A DNA stretch of 64,000 nucleotides from Molanna angustata (Eukaryota; Arthropoda; Insecta; Trichoptera; Molannidae), in the NCBI GenBank assembly GCA_963576475.1, contig OY754972.1:15756054-15820053 (forward strand), read 5' to 3'. Made by a program: the position numbers and the translations under genes. The notes under the pieces were generated by a model. It made no database searches. It was not told the DNA's origin and worked only from the letters and a program-made list of their open reading frames with translations. Below are positions 33,475 to 45,845 of the stretch, piece by piece. Position 1 is the stretch's first letter, and each line of letters begins with the position of its first letter.

Positions 33475-33605
33475 TGACAAACTTTTTAACATCTCAGAGA
33501 AGAAGTTGGGGTCTTATAGAAGAATCAGGAACTCAAGCACCTGTAAGGCGTACGACCTGTCATCGGCTGGTTTACGTGATCACTTGCGCAACGTTCACCA
33601 ATTAT
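33475..33605 (+). repeat. Repeat M2, part 1
   Basis: The segment tcatcggctggtttacgtga then tcacttgcgcaacgttcacc is the inverse of 59225-59275, and the aagaatcaggaactcaagc block faces 59285-59310. The (TTTA) tract follows directly and appears to sit within the repeat, since further M2 sequence resumes at 34030. Confidence 0.65.
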
Positions 33606-33636
33606 GCCTTCTTATTATTTACTTTTTTTTAATTAT

Positions 33637-33729
33637 TTATTTTATTTATTTACTTATTTATTTATTTATTTATGTATTTATTTATTAATTAATTAATTAA
33701 TTTATTTATTTATTTATTTATTTATATAT

Positions 33730-33788
<59 letters not shown>

Positions 33789-33789
33789 C

Positions 33790-33852
<63 letters not shown>

Positions 33853-33853
33853 T
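33637..33853. repeat. (TTTA)n microsatellite, ~215 bp
   Basis: Nearly pure TTTA units with a few TTAA and TTAC variants. Confidence 0.95.
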
Positions 33854-34024
33854 TATTATTACACAAAAACAAACACAACATATACAAACTAACTAATAAC
33901 GCCCCACTTGGCAAAAACCTGTTCTGGGACTGTTATTTTACACAGTTGAGTATCTATATTTAGCTGTTATTTTCATATTTTACAAGTTATAAAAAATAGG
34001 TATTATTTATTGTTTATTTTTTTA

Positions 34025-34265
34025 AGTGTGTAACAATTCACCTGAAAATAAGACATTATACTATTGCCATCTATGAAGTAACGAAGAAACCTTTTTGTAA
34101 CGCCATCTATTGAGAAATTAATTTATTTGTTAACAATGAAAGCAACAGTCCTTATAAATGATATCATTTGACTCCCGGCAGGGAAAAAATAACAATGTTT
34201 GCGTAAGTGTATGCAATTAAAAAAAAATCGATTCAAATATAAGTTATTTCATTTCTATTAAATAA
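34025..34265 (+). repeat. Repeat M2, part 2
   Basis: Blocks caattcacctgaaaataaga, attgagaaattaatttattt and gactcccggcagggaaaaa are the inverse of blocks in 58860-59165. Confidence 0.65.
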
Positions 34266-34955
34266 AATTTAATATTTCACTTGTGCTTACATAATTTCAG
34301 GTAAATTTTGTTACTAGCTCTTTTTATTTGTACATTTTGTTACCTCATAGCTTTCTCACTAGGCACTGCCTGTGCTATGGTGATAAAGTAGTTGCCAGTT
34401 AAATGACATTTATAAATGTATATATTTTATGATATATTTTAACTGTTAAGGCCCTTGTATACCCTGGGTATACGGGTGTACACAAAAATGCACACTAAAA
34501 TACCATCTAATGTATGAAACACGAAAAAATATTGCATATGTTCTAATCTGTGACATACAACACTTTTTAGTGAAAAAATGGTAAAATTTAGAGGTTTTTT
34601 CTAAATAGCAAGAATAGTAATTAAAATATCATAATAATAAAAAACTCAGCCGGTAGATTTTCATATTCTCTTTCGATTGAAATAAAAATCTACCTCATAG
34701 ACCTTGTAGTTTTTTAGTTAAGTACAGTAAAAAAGTAAAAAAGGGTTTTATTAAAATTAATTTTACAAGAAAAATATTAATGAAATTCAAATTTCAAAAA
34801 AATCATGCAATAGAATTAAGATGTATATACAAACTCTCCTTTATTTTCAAGACGTATCTTTTGTGGGTATTAGGGAAATTATTTTCAAAATATACTATAT
34901 AGCCTACTATAGCCTCTTAATAATAAATAACATGGTAAGTACATAAAAATAGTGA
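34266..34955. other. AT-rich stretch, nothing recognised
   Basis: No supported gene or shared repeat seen. Confidence 0.45.
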
Positions 34956-34959
34956 AACC

Positions 34960-35632
34960 AGAACAGCGTGTGAGACTAGAGAACGAATGGCTCGTGTAAG
35001 TCGACGAATATGTCTCCCTGGCAAGCATGTTTCAAAAGAATGGACGGCTTGATAAAGAGATCGAAAGAAGAGTTATGGCAGGAAACAGAGTGAATGGAGC
35101 ACTGGGACCAGTTATGAATGATCGCAACATATCAAAGGAAGCCAAAGTTGCCATTAAAAACGTTATCGCAGTGCCAACCTTGACGTATACGTGTACATGG
35201 CAGATGTCTCGCGAAAGCAGTTGAAATGAGATCAAAGAAGAATTTGTAATAGAACAATGTATGACAGGGTAAGAAATGAGGTCATATGGAAAGAATGTAA
35301 GATGAAGAAAGATGTCATTAATAGAATGAAAGTGAACACATTGAGATGGTTTGGCCACATGGGGAGAATTTATGAGGAACGTCTGACGAAGACTATATAC
35401 AGTGCGGACAGGAAAGGAATGAGAGGTTGGGGACGCCTAAGAAAGGGATACCACAACCTTGCAAAGGATATTCTGAAAGAAGGAATGTTAGAAGCGTAAA
35501 TAACTGACGAAAATGTATGAGACGATGCATGAATGTAGACGAGGCGAGGGATGCGTACCAGGATAGAAAAATGTGGCATTCGGTTCTCTCTACCTACCAC
35601 TCGAGGGACATGACGTGATGGTATGTATATAA
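34960..35632 (+). pseudogene. LINE family R-a RT C-terminus, frameshifted
   Basis: Reads EYVSLASMFQKNGRLDKEIE, RRVMAGNRVNGALGPVMNDR and NISKEAKVAIKNVIAVPTLT, then after a stop and frame change near 35220, MYDRVRNEVIWKECKMKKDV and MKVNTLRWFGHMGRIYEERL. Ends with ggacatgacgtgatggtatg. Corresponds to the minus-strand copy at 39046-39680 over its whole length and extends it upstream. RT core missing; inactive. Confidence 0.85.
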
Positions 35633-36654
35633 AGATTCCTTCAAAATAATATTATGTAACAAAAATGGATAAAAATTTTGTCACTTAGAACCTACGCCTG
35701 AAATTTAACAATCTAGAATAAAATTAAATTTTAATTAACCTTCAGCAGGAAACGCATTGTTTTGTTTCTTTGTATGAAATACAAAATTGTGCAATTTCAT
35801 CAAATAAATAAAGCTGGAAACAGTTTTAACATGCATTGTCAACGGAAATACACAAATTCTGAAAGATTCCGAGCTTTATTTAACTGGTCGGGAAAGCCCA
35901 ATAAGAATCTGTTTAGGTTTGGCAGCTTTTGGAAAGTTCGACAACGTTCTCAAATTAATGTCGTAATATACAAAAAAAAATGTTGAACTACGCCTTATAT
36001 TTTATTAAAAATATAAGATAAACGTTGAAAATCGGGGTATGCCATTATTTTTCTACAAGAATTTATACAGAACATTATCAAAAAGTAAATATTTTTCCGT
36101 ATTAATAACAAAACTATCTAAATTATTTTTTTCAATACGATTTGATAAGAAATAATGATGGTATATTAAATTGAAAAATAGGTACGTTGGCAGCAGTCCC
36201 CCCCTTAATAAAAAATTGTATAATATAATAATCTCTATTTTTACCTACATATATAATAAGTGTAGACTGGCATTGTATATAAATATTGTAGTGTTTTTAT
36301 ATGCACTTTTTATGATTCGCAAGTACATATTGTGCAATAACAACGACGTTAGGTAATACACGGAAACACTCGTGCTATAGTTTAATGTATCTAGTTGTTG
36401 GAGTTGTTGGTACCTATCTACCTATTTATTATTATCAATAACCCGGTTAATGTTTGCCGCCGCTAACAACAGAACCTTGAGATTATTGAAATGTTTTGAT
36501 GGATTATCCGAGTTGGTATTTTTACACCTTGATAATGTTTTCACATCAATTTTGTAGATATTTTTTTATTAATTCATCCGATCCGATAAAAGAAATCATG
36601 ATGTCATTTTTAAAAACTTTTCATTATTACTTACATATACTTAAACAGTTATTA
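35633..36654. other. Stretch without recognised gene
   Basis: AT-rich. A segment near 35820-35900 (aacatgcattgtcaacggaa, ttaactggtcgggaaa) resembles 46580-46645 next to the 46.5-kb hairpin, so it may be another copy of that unnamed repeat. Confidence 0.45.
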
Positions 36655-37558
36655 CTAGTTGCTAATAACACATGAGATCCAACTGTCGATGGCGATAGTA
36701 TGTATAATTGAAGAATGCGTACCAAACTATAAACACAAATTAATAAATATTTTAAGATATTTTGTTTTCCAACTGTCGATTTGTTCAAGAGAATTTATTT
36801 CACCTAGCATATTATTATTATTATTATTATATCGATAAATTTTCAAGCCAAGATACGCGAGATTTATACATACAAATTATATAAAACGATGTCACTAAAT
36901 CCAATTTTTATAATTTTTTTTTTTTAAATTTGAGATGTATTCTATAATGTTAATATTTTTTATAGAAAATTAAATAAAATCTAGTTAGGGTGTTTCGGCT
37001 TTTTCGATATTTTCAAAACTTTGGAAATATAGGCAGTTAAACACATAAATTTATCATAAAAAAATGTTTGAGAAACTCTGTAACTTAAAAAAAAAACAAT
37101 TTTTGATTTTATATTTGTCTATATTATTATCAATTTTCAGCGTTCTAACTTTTGTAGTTTTTGAGAAATAAGGAAAAATAAAGTAAAAATTCAAAAGTTG
37201 ATAACTCCTGACTGAAACAAAAATTTAAAATTCTGAGTCTAAAAGTTTTGTAGGCTTATAAATTTCTATATAATCTGAAATTTAAGGCTCTGTGCATTAA
37301 GTGGATCAAAAGTTATATGGGGGGTGGGGGGACACTCACAGACACACTCGATGTTCTACTCCGAATTCTGATTAAATCAGTAAATTCGTATATAGAACAT
37401 ATATGCTGCGAAGCCTCTAAGTTGGTGTTTTCTGACTCCAAAGTTGTAAAAACCGTGAAAAATATAGACCCTGTATACAAATCTCGCTTATCTTGGCTTT
37501 GTACTTTGTCGATATGTTAAGAGAAATAAATTCTGTTGAACAAAACAATTATTGTTGG
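36655..37558 (+). mobile_element. F1 repeat copy F, rearranged, 4-bp flank ATTA
   Basis: Starts CTAGTTGCTAATAACACATG with GATCCAACTGTCGATGGCG and ends AATTATTGTTGG; ATTA flanks both sides (36651-36654, 37559-37562). An inverted snippet of the F1 3' end (CCAACTGTCGATTTGTTCAA, 36769-36788) is inserted near the middle, next to an ATT microsatellite. Confidence 0.8.
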
Positions 37559-37562
37559 ATTA

Positions 37563-38435
37563 TTTTTTTCGGTTATATTATTAGTAAGTCGTTATTGAAA
37601 ATGCGATTAGTTTTGATTTAATATTATTTATTGATGAGTTAAATTTCGTTAAGGTGCATATTGAAGAACTGAGATGCTCGGTATATGAATGCGTGTTGTT
37701 TAGCGTATGTGTTACAGTGTGGCAGGTTTAATGAGTGGAAGAAACGGGTTGCTATAGTGGGAACCCGAAGAGCTATTCGTTCAACCAATTCCGGACAATC
37801 CACGCTAGAGTTTGCGATTTCATATAAGAATTATTAAAGAAGAAATATTATGAATGAAGGCAACGTAATCAGTGAAAGAGTCGAAGTATGTACGAGTATG
37901 CAAGGCAAGTGTAGGTATAGCACTCGTTTCTCTTTGTCTATCTGTAATAGCGCCATGGCACGATGGTGTGTTTATACATAAGTATTACGCAATATGAGTT
38001 AGGATTGTTTGTCGTTGCACAAATACAATAACGTGTAGTAGTTGAGTATGATCGTAGTTGGTACAATTCTTATTATACAGCGATTATTATTTTCATTAGC
38101 TACCGTGTCTGTGTATGTATTGGTGCGGTTCTTCATTCATGATGTTGTTAATATAGTTGTCGGTATCGTATTTTCATACACATTCATACACACACGTCAT
38201 CGTTGTGTTATTTTGTGTTATTTAACTCACTCGTTACATGTTTTTGTCATACCATTAACATCCGTACGGACGGGACCACTGATCTCCAAACTGTGCAGCG
38301 CCATTTACTTGTGTCAATATTCCGTTTTCATCTCAAGCAAGACATTTTGTATTTATTACTTGGTTACTTTGGATTCCATATTTCATGAACATGTTTTGAT
38401 GAGAATTTCACGAGTGTGTTCCAGTTTCATGTTTC
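37563..38435. other. Stretch without recognised gene
   Basis: The 158-codon frame at 38042-38518 is hydrophobic but shows no recognisable motif and overlaps repeat sequence at its end. Confidence 0.4.
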
Positions 38436-38439
38436 ATAT

Positions 38440-38770
38440 TGTAAGTAGAATTACCATGGTATGGTTGAGCTCGTCAAGCGAAAAAATGCGGGTGATCTCA
38501 TTCATTCATACGGGGTAACCACGGACAGGTGTGCGGGTGTGCATAACTTTATAAATTGCAATACATTCAGAATCGGTGGTGAACCTCATTGCTGAACTAT
38601 GTGAACTATGATATCACCTTTGCGCAATTTAGTACAGGAATGCATGCTGATTTAAATCAATCAATAAAATCTGTGGACGTTTGACGTTGTTACCTGCCCT
38701 GACCTTTGCAACCATGCTATGTAAAACTTTCACCCGCATTCTTTCACTTGTCGTTTTTTTAAATTCTAAC
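38440..38770 (+). repeat. Dispersed repeat (as at 2990-3320) interrupted by R-h
   Basis: Blocks gagctcgtcaagcgaaa, gtggacgtttgacgttgtta and ccctgacctttgcaaccatg recur in the same order as at 3124-3250; 38505-38600 (cattcatacggggtaaccac … ggtggtgaacctcattgctg) is R-h sequence. Confidence 0.55.
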
Positions 38771-39045
38771 TAGGGGCTAGGGTTCCTAGTCGACGTGTCA
38801 ATTTAGCGATGGAAAAGATAATATAATGCAATGTATGGAAGTGACAGTTGTCTGTCACGTGACTTTTTAACCACTTTTTAGCTACTAGCATCTAGTCAAG
38901 CTTTTTTGCTTATTTTAAGCGTGTTTCCAGTCTGCCATTGAGAGATAATTTTTAACATCTATACGCTTTAAATTTATTGATGAGGTATTAAGTTGAAATA
39001 GCCTTTTCTGGGTGACAAAATTGCCCTTTAAAATGATACTTAACA
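38771..39045. other. Short stretch, nothing recognised
   Basis: AT-rich; no gene seen. Confidence 0.4.
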
Positions 39046-39680
39046 TTCATACATACATACATACCATCACGCCATGTCCCTCGCGGGGTAGGCAGAGAGA
39101 ACAGAACGCCACACTATTCTATCTTGACATACATTCACCGCCTCGTCAACATTCATGCTACGTCTCATGCATGTTCTTCTATTGTTCAGACTTCTAACAT
39201 TTCCTTCTTTCAGAATATCGTTCACATGGTCGTGCCATCCTTTTCTTGGGCGCCCCCGACCTCTTTTTCCATTCCTGTCAGCCTTATATATTATTTTCGT
39301 CAAGCGTTCTTCATTCATTCTTTCCACGTGACCAAACCATCTAAGTGTGTTAACTTTCATTCTAGTTACTACATCTTTCTTCATCTTACATTCTTTCCTA
39401 GTGACCTCAGTTCTAACTCTATCATACATCGTTCTATTACAAATTCTTCTTAACGATCTCATTTCCACTGCATTTATTCTACTTTCATGCGACTTCTGCC
39501 ATGTCCAGGTTTCACTTGCATACATCAAGGTTGGCACTACAATTGCGTTATGAATGGCAACTTTAGCTTCCTTTGATACGTTACGATCATTCATAACTGG
39601 TTAAAGTGCTCCATTCACTCTGTTTCCTGCCATAACTCTTCTTTCAATATCCTCACAATCAATATCCTACTTAACATCAT
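39046..39680 (-). pseudogene. LINE family R-a RT C-terminus, best copy
   Basis: One open minus-strand frame of 175 residues: MNDRNVSKEAKVAIHNAIVV, PTLMYASETWTWQKSHESRI, NAVEMRSLRRICNRTMYDRV, MKVNTLRWFGHVERMNEERL, then NGKRGRGRPRKGWHDHVNDI and SAYPARDMA at the end. This is the post-palm and C-terminal part of a LINE RT (LMYxSETWTxxKxxExRxxxxEMRxLRR … LRWFGHVxRMxxxRLxKxIY … GRGRPRKxWxDxV). A stop upstream (39600) separates a further MAGNRVNGAL-like piece. The 3' end is the ACCATCACGCCATG block and a CATA microsatellite. RT catalytic motifs are absent, so it is a 5'-truncated relic. Confidence 0.88.
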
Positions 39681-40164
39681 GCTTTATTATTTGTTTGATT
39701 TACATCATAATAACATTTGTTTAGATAATATTTGAGTATATTTGACGATATTGTACTAAGTCCAAACACGCTGATAAAAAAACAATATGAGTTGATTGGA
39801 AATAATGAACTTCTGTGAAAGAGAATATATCGTCTGCTGACAGGAAAAAGTCACTAACTGCGACAAACATGTTTTCGAGATAATGGCTGTCAAAGTTTTT
39901 CGGCAATATTAACTCTCATAACTTCTTTAATTGTTTATAGATTGTCATGAATTTTTCAATATATATAAAAAGTAGCCTAATCTAACTATATTTGATGTTC
40001 AAATTTGACAAAAACTCATAGGGGATGAAAAAAACACAAAATTGCATATAATGAGATTTTCCTGACGGCTCATCTGCCATACTGTGTGAGATTGTATGTA
40101 ATATTTCTATGTGGCAAAACTCATTATAATGCTTTCATAAAAAAATTCAAATTTTAATCACTTC

Positions 40165-40226
40165 TTTGCAACCTGCTCAAGTGGTGAGTTTTTTGCCATT
40201 TTGCAATTTCTTCCAAACTTTTTGTA
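40165..40226 (-). mobile_element. SINE S1 3' fragment
   Basis: cttctttgcaacctgctcaa then ttttgccattttgcaatttc is a degraded inverse of the SINE body 3' end. Confidence 0.5.
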
Positions 40227-40799
40227 TTCTTCTAATATTCTAATTTTATTAGTAGGTACCTATCATGAATATTTCAGATGTTTCAAATGAAAGGTACCTA
40301 TTGTGCCCAGGACCTCTAAATTTTTTTCTTGACTTTAAAATTATTAGAAATTTAGGTATTTACTCACATTTTCAGAAGATATTCAGATCAACTTCTATTT
40401 TCTGTCTTATATATTTTTTTTATGAATTAACCAATATTAAACCTGGGTTTGTTCTAAATCATATTATGAATTCTAAACCTTAAATACCGTCAATATCAAC
40501 AATACATGTAAAAATATAGTTTTTTTTTTAAAGAACAAATATGTTCGTTTAACAAGTAGGTACATTTATGCATCCTCATAATACTCAAATTTAAGCATAA
40601 ACTTGTGCTGTAAATGAACAGTGTCAGGCAAACACCTTCTCTCTCTCTCCTGTATTTACTGATACCTAAGAGATATTGTACCAGGAATGCAGTTTTTCTG
40701 GTAGGTATATCACTACAATATAAATATTATTAATGCTGGTTCGACCATACGAACGAAATTCTGAAAGAAAGAAATCTAAGAAACTTGAAAAAAAGATGA

Positions 40800-41040
40800 A
40801 CATGTAATAATGATGAATAATATTGATGAGGCGATGTATGTGTTCCAGGATATAAAAATATAGTGTCTGGTTCTCTCTGCCTACCCCGTTAGGGACATGC
40901 ATGGGTTGATGTATGAGAATAACAGACAAAAATGTTGAGATGATGTATCAATGTAAATAAGGCGATTAATGCAATCCGGGATAGACAACAATGGCGTTCT
41001 TTTCTCTCTGCCTACCCAGTTAGGATGTGATGCTATGTAT
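40800..41040 (+). mobile_element. Two tandem LINE R-a 3' end fragments
   Basis: aatattgatgaggcgatgta … ggttctctctgcctaccccg … gacatgcatgggttgatgta at 40825-40915, then a second: atgtaaataaggcgattaat … ctctctgcctacccagttag at 40950-41030. Each matches the R-a end. Confidence 0.65.
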
Positions 41041-41334
41041 TTATCGAAAATTATTTTTTTAGTTAATGTGTTAAAATTTTCGAATGTTGGTAGTTAAATA
41101 CAAAAATATGTAAAAAAAGACTTCATTACAACGATAATGACTTTTTCCAGACGGCATAATTGAAAAAAAATGCAGATAATGAATATTTTTCCGAAAAATC
41201 TCCGCAACGGGACCTGATATGAAGATGATTTTTTTTTCCAGATGTAAAGTGTGTTTTGGTGAATATGATAGCATAGTTAACTCAATTTTGCCAAAATAGG
41301 CAGTTAGTGACTTTTTCCTGTCAGCAGACGATAT

Positions 41335-41675
41335 GTACATATAAGATTTAGACTATTTCTCAGTTGTAGGCGATGGCCGGTTAGGTCTAGGAAAAGTTTA
41401 AGTTACAGCGGAATAGATTAAGGCGTAGGATTCACAAAATGAATCCGGCTAAATCCGCATTGCATAATGAACCTTGGAAAATTGCTTTGTTGTTAGTGAA
41501 TATAAATAAACACAAGGCACGTATTTAGTTACCTGTAGATTTATTGGTACGTATATAGCTATGTACATACATATACAGTTGAGATAAAAATAGCCTCGTG
41601 ATACACCACGATTCCTAGACCTAGGCAGTAATCGGAGTTAAATCAAACAGAATCTTCTTATACCGTACGTCCGAT
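41335..41675. other. Short stretch, nothing recognised
   Basis: No supported gene. Confidence 0.4.
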
Positions 41676-41679
41676 TCTT

Positions 41680-42255
41680 TTACTTTTTAAGAACTTTCTG
41701 GCTAAATAGGAACGTTCCTATTAAAGGACATTCTTTCTCCAAGTATGTCACGAATTAGTCCAATTCCATATTCTATTAACACATTTTAGTCGAATCATCT
41801 GTCAAAACCAATCACATAATATTATTTTTATATATCATTGGTTAAAACGTTCTAATTTTAGTTCACGACTTATTGGAAGCATACTAGTTGTTTTCCCAGC
41901 TGTCCGGAATATTTTAGTTATGTTGAAAACATTAGTTGTGTACGGAAAAAAATAAAAATTGATAAATTACACGTGAAAATAAAAACCAAAGAATATTAGT
42001 GCAGATCAATTGAAATGTTAGGTTAGCTGACATCACGGCGACATGACATAAATAAACATGGCCGAACAGTGCACAGTACGCATGCGTAGTCTGCCCCATT
42101 GACAATTTGAGTTCAAATTATTATCTACGGTGCATTAATTTTGCAGATTTTAGTTTTAGTTACAACGTCAGATACAGAATACGAAATAAAGTCAAATGAC
42201 CATCATTCTAAAATTTTAGAACGTTCCTATTTTAGTTCAAAAAGTTACTGAATTG
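41680..42255. mobile_element. MITE M3, longer copy
   Basis: Left end ctttttaagaactttctggc followed by aataggaacgttcctatt; right end ttagaacgttcctattttag then aaaaagttactgaattgg. Edges match 7040-7205. About 575 bp, non-coding. Confidence 0.55.
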
Positions 42256-43239
42256 GACGCATTACCTACATATCTACTTTAAATCATTCTAATTTCTCAA
42301 TTGTTGGCTTATATTCGTGCGTGGAATTTGCACACTATAATATATTAATATAATCATTGTATATTATCATTATGCAATTAAAGTCTGTTTATACCTGTTT
42401 TATTTTTAATTTTTACTACTGTGTCAAGAACGTTGCAGTAAAATAATCATTTGTTTAGTCACATAATCATGTTACTTGTTATTGTGACAAAAGCGAAAAC
42501 AAACCGTCAATTTCGTCTCTTAAATCGGTATACTATTTGAACATTTTTTCATTCGTTTTTAGTCTATAATAAATTATTCAATTAATTATTTATATTCATC
42601 CCAGAAAACACAAAAAATCAAACTCGGCACGATTGTCTCCGTTTATTAAATTTAATAGGAACAATGATTCTGTAGCTGAGTGGAAATCTCGGTGGTTGAT
42701 TAATTTTTATGGGTTTTTACTGAATGAGATTGCATTTATTCTTAAGAATTAATGTAATAATTTACGTTGAAGTATTCTTTTAGCTCACCAACCGCGCCGT
42801 TTCATAATGAATTTTCATAATTGGTTTTGGCGTTGTTCAAAATCTTCACCGTAATATCAACCGATCGTCTTTTAGGGCTATTCTAATTTTATTTTTAGAC
42901 TGAAAAGTTTTCCTTTCGCATTTGCATACGGAGTTGTTTACACTAATTTAATTTTACTCAACAACTTTTAAAAACATGTTCAACTGAAACTTAATTCAAA
43001 TACAATTAAAAATTTATTGTTTGGATTCCAAAATGCTTTGGAGATTAAATTAATGGAAACGTGTGTTCATTAATTGATAGATTCGACGTATATTTTACAT
43101 GATCGATTTGAGATGCGTAATAATAATGACTAAATTTTTCGTTATAACATTAAAGAAGAGGAAATAAGGAATAAGAATAAAAAAAATTCGGGAAATATTC
43201 CGTTTTACTATAAACCTTAGTACACACTTTGTTTTTCTG
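42256..43239. other. AT-rich stretch, nothing recognised
   Basis: No supported gene or shared repeat seen. Confidence 0.45.
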
Positions 43240-43505
43240 ATTCTTCTTCTGTGTTACAATCCTAAGATTGGTTTTCACCAAGTACTCCAACTTTCCACAA
43301 TATGTCTCTTGTCCGCCAGCCTTTTCATTTCTTGGTGGATGCTACAGCGCACATCGCTTATCACCTGGTCCATATAACTGTCTCTAGGGTGATCTCTAGG
43401 GTTTTTGCTTTTCGACCTGGATGTCCGATGTTATGGCCTATCCATTTGTTGAGCAACTCTCAAAGGGAATTGCTTTGTTTCTCCGACTCTGATCAGTACC
43501 ACAGT
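43240..43505 (-). pseudogene. LINE family R-d 3' tail
   Basis: The minus strand reads YMDQVISDVRCSIHQEMKRL then ADKRHIVESWSTW before a stop, matching the end of the 22064-22813 copy (DQIIGDVRCSSYK, MKRLAVDIDKW). The 3' terminus is GAAGAAGAA (43242-43250 inverse). Confidence 0.75.
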
Positions 43506-43794
43506 GTTTTTTTTCTGATTGATTTAAAGATATTATTTATTGGCGATATATTTATGGCGATATATATTATTTATTGGCGCTTGCATATTTTATTACGGAA
43601 TCATGACATATTGTTATGAACTATTGTTTAAGTAAGTAATGGATGATAATACAGATACAGTGTTAGGCATCTCAAATGATACCAAGAATTGCGCTAATGT
43701 ATTCATTATTTCTTTCAGTTCTGTATGTTTATACTCTAGCTAGTAGGAGTAATAATGATTTTGAAAATGTTGATTTAACTTAACCGTAAGCGTC

Positions 43795-44105
43795 ACCTTC
43801 ATTCATTCATTCATTCATTCATTCATACCATCACGTTATATCCCACAATGTCGGGTAACCAGCGAAAGATGTGTGGGTGTGCATTTCCTTATAAAAGGAA
43901 CCACAACACATCTGTGTATACCCACACAACAGTCTCGTCTCACCTAAAAAGGCACTACATTCAGAATGGGTGGTGAACCTCATTGCTGAACTATGTCAGA
44001 TGTTATTGTTGCCTGTTGTATTTTCGATTACCCGGCTCTTACGGGACACTCGAAAACAATAATAGAAAAGAATGGAAGCACTATTCTAAGGCGGTGCCTC
44101 ACAGC
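43795..44105 (+). repeat. Dispersed repeat R-h, best copy
   Basis: Begins with (CATT)n at 43798-43827, then ccatcacgttatatcccaca, and continues with ggtggtgaacctcattgctg and ttacgggacactcgaaaaca. Inverse of 2315-2580. No reading frame of note. Confidence 0.7.
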
Positions 44106-44987
44106 AAATAAGCGTCACCTGACTCATTTACATGGAAGGAATATACTGTGACATGTGAGAGCGTAATATAAACCATTACCAAATGATCGATTGTTTTAAA
44201 AAGACGATTAGAAAACAGATTTACTTTCTGTCCGTCTTTGATAGGCACAGTATATTTAATATCTTTTTTGATTTAGTATAATTTTGTTATAAAGTTTGTA
44301 ATATCTGCATTTCACGCTATGGTCGGTCAATTGGATTACATTATTGTAGGTAGCTACTTGTTAGAATAAAGAAAGGGGAACCTAGCTGTGTCTTCTCTTC
44401 ATCTTGAGGCTATTCAATTCCCAGGCCATTCTAAAAGGGATGGTCCCATTCATTGGCGGGTGTTTTAATTAATTTACTGAATAACGACGGGTTCCATTTT
44501 CCCAAATAACTTTTATTAAAGATCGTAATTTGTAATACATTTATAAAAACCATCCTGCCGGTTCGTATCTTCTAAGTTTTTTGATCCTAAAAGGATAATC
44601 TTTTTGTTGTATCCAAGTACATATCTATTTGAATGAGTTAGTCTTATCATATTACTTTATGAAAAGTAGTTTTGTTTAGCTCAAATACTAATTAATCTAA
44701 TATTTTCGCTACAAATATAATTAGTTTCCGGGTCAGGTATCAGTTTTTCATAGATGTTTTTGTGTTACGTCTAACATAATTTATATTCATAGGTGACTAT
44801 TTGTTTCTGAAAATTAATTTATTACATACATTTTTGTTTTATTTGCGTTTATTTCAGAAAAGTAAGAATTTTATTCGTAATATTATTTTTAAAACATTTT
44901 GAAACACTAAAAATATTAGAGACATCATTACAAACTTCTTTTTAACATAGGTCTAAGTAAAAAGGTGGCACACTTTGGTTTTATAAA
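44106..44987. other. AT-rich stretch, nothing recognised
   Basis: No supported gene or shared repeat seen. Confidence 0.45.
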
Positions 44988-45845
44988 CTAGTTGCATGTA
45001 AGATATGAGATCCAACTGTCGATGGCGATAGTATGTACATATAGTTGAAAAATACATACCAAACTATAAACCCTCAAAGTTTCCTGACATCAACGCAGCC
45101 ACTTACATCTCACCCTGAGCAGGAAAGGCTCCGTCTATGGCACCAAGAAGCCCCCGATAACTTTGTCCGCCCTAAGGAGAGTCTTCCCCCGGGCCACAAC
45201 GTGGAGTGGCGTACGTGTAAGTCACTAAACAGACTGAGGACGGGCGTTGGGAGAACGTTGGATAACCTGTCTTTATGGGGCTTCCTGCAACAAAGAATAC
45301 CAACGACATGTGACTGTGGAGAGCAGCAGACCACCGCACATCATTCTGTGCAGCTGCCCTTCATGTCCAGTAAACTGCACCATGCACGATATTATGGTGG
45401 GCAATGATTGTGCTATTGACGTTGCTAGTCACTGGCAGAAGATTATTTAAATGCGTTGCTGACACGATAGAAGAATAAGAACCCTTAACTTGATATTATT
45501 GAATATTTTCAAATATTTTGTTTTCTATACAAAACATGTGTGCAAGTTAGGATAGTGTGGATGTCAGTCGTTTCTTCCTACCACGAATTTGTAAACTGCT
45601 CGATGGTATCTATGCATGTTTGTATCAAACTGTGAGAGTCCCCGTGGATATTGTGTATACTGCCATACAAATTATATGAAACGATGTCGTCACTTAATTA
45701 AATTTTAACAAAAGTTATAAAGAAAAAGTTTGATATATACTACTTTACCTATTTTTTTTATATAGAAAATTAAATTATCTTGTTGGGGTATTTCATCGGT
45801 TATAAGTAGTTAAACATCTAAATAAAAAAAAAGTTTAAATTAAAA
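44988..45845 (+). mobile_element. F1 repeat copy G, with LINE insertion
   Basis: Starts CTAGTTGCATGTAAGATATG, GATCCAACTGTCGATGGCG; interrupted at about 45068 by the LINE R-b fragment, resumes near 45485 with ttattgaatattttcaaata, and decays after the tgttggggtatttcatcggt block near 45782. 3' end absent. Confidence 0.8.
45070..45465 (+). pseudogene. LINE family R-b C-terminus nested in F1
   Basis: Plus frame: EQERLRLWHQEAPDNFVRPK, HNVEWRTCKSLNRLRTGVGR, TLDNLSLWGFLQQRIPTTCD CGEQQTTAH (written in parts). The remainder is in another frame: HIILCSCPSCPVNCTMHDIM then VGNDCAIDVASHWQKII before TAA. So one frameshift near 45340. The CxCG…HxxxxCP cysteine pattern and the LNRLRTGVGR motif match 29467-29941. 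Confidence 0.85.

Larger units (their letters stand above)
39827..41334. mobile_element. 1.5-kb segment with 34-bp perfect inverted ends
   Basis: The block at 39827-39860 (starting ATATCGTCTGCTGACAGGAA) is the exact inverse of 41301-41334. Either a decayed non-autonomous DNA transposon or two inverted copies of one short repeat. The interior is AT-rich, holds a SINE 3' fragment (about 40165-40225) and two LINE R-a 3' fragments (about 40800-41040), and no transposase is recognised. Confidence 0.45.

Noticed and set aside
33637..33853. Tandem repeats considered as a CRISPR-like array
   Set aside because: Simple TTTA microsatellite without spacers, and the window is eukaryotic.
38042..38518. 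158-codon hydrophobic plus-strand frame
   Set aside because: No recognisable family, AT-rich codon use like the surrounding non-coding DNA, and its 3' end runs into a dispersed repeat.
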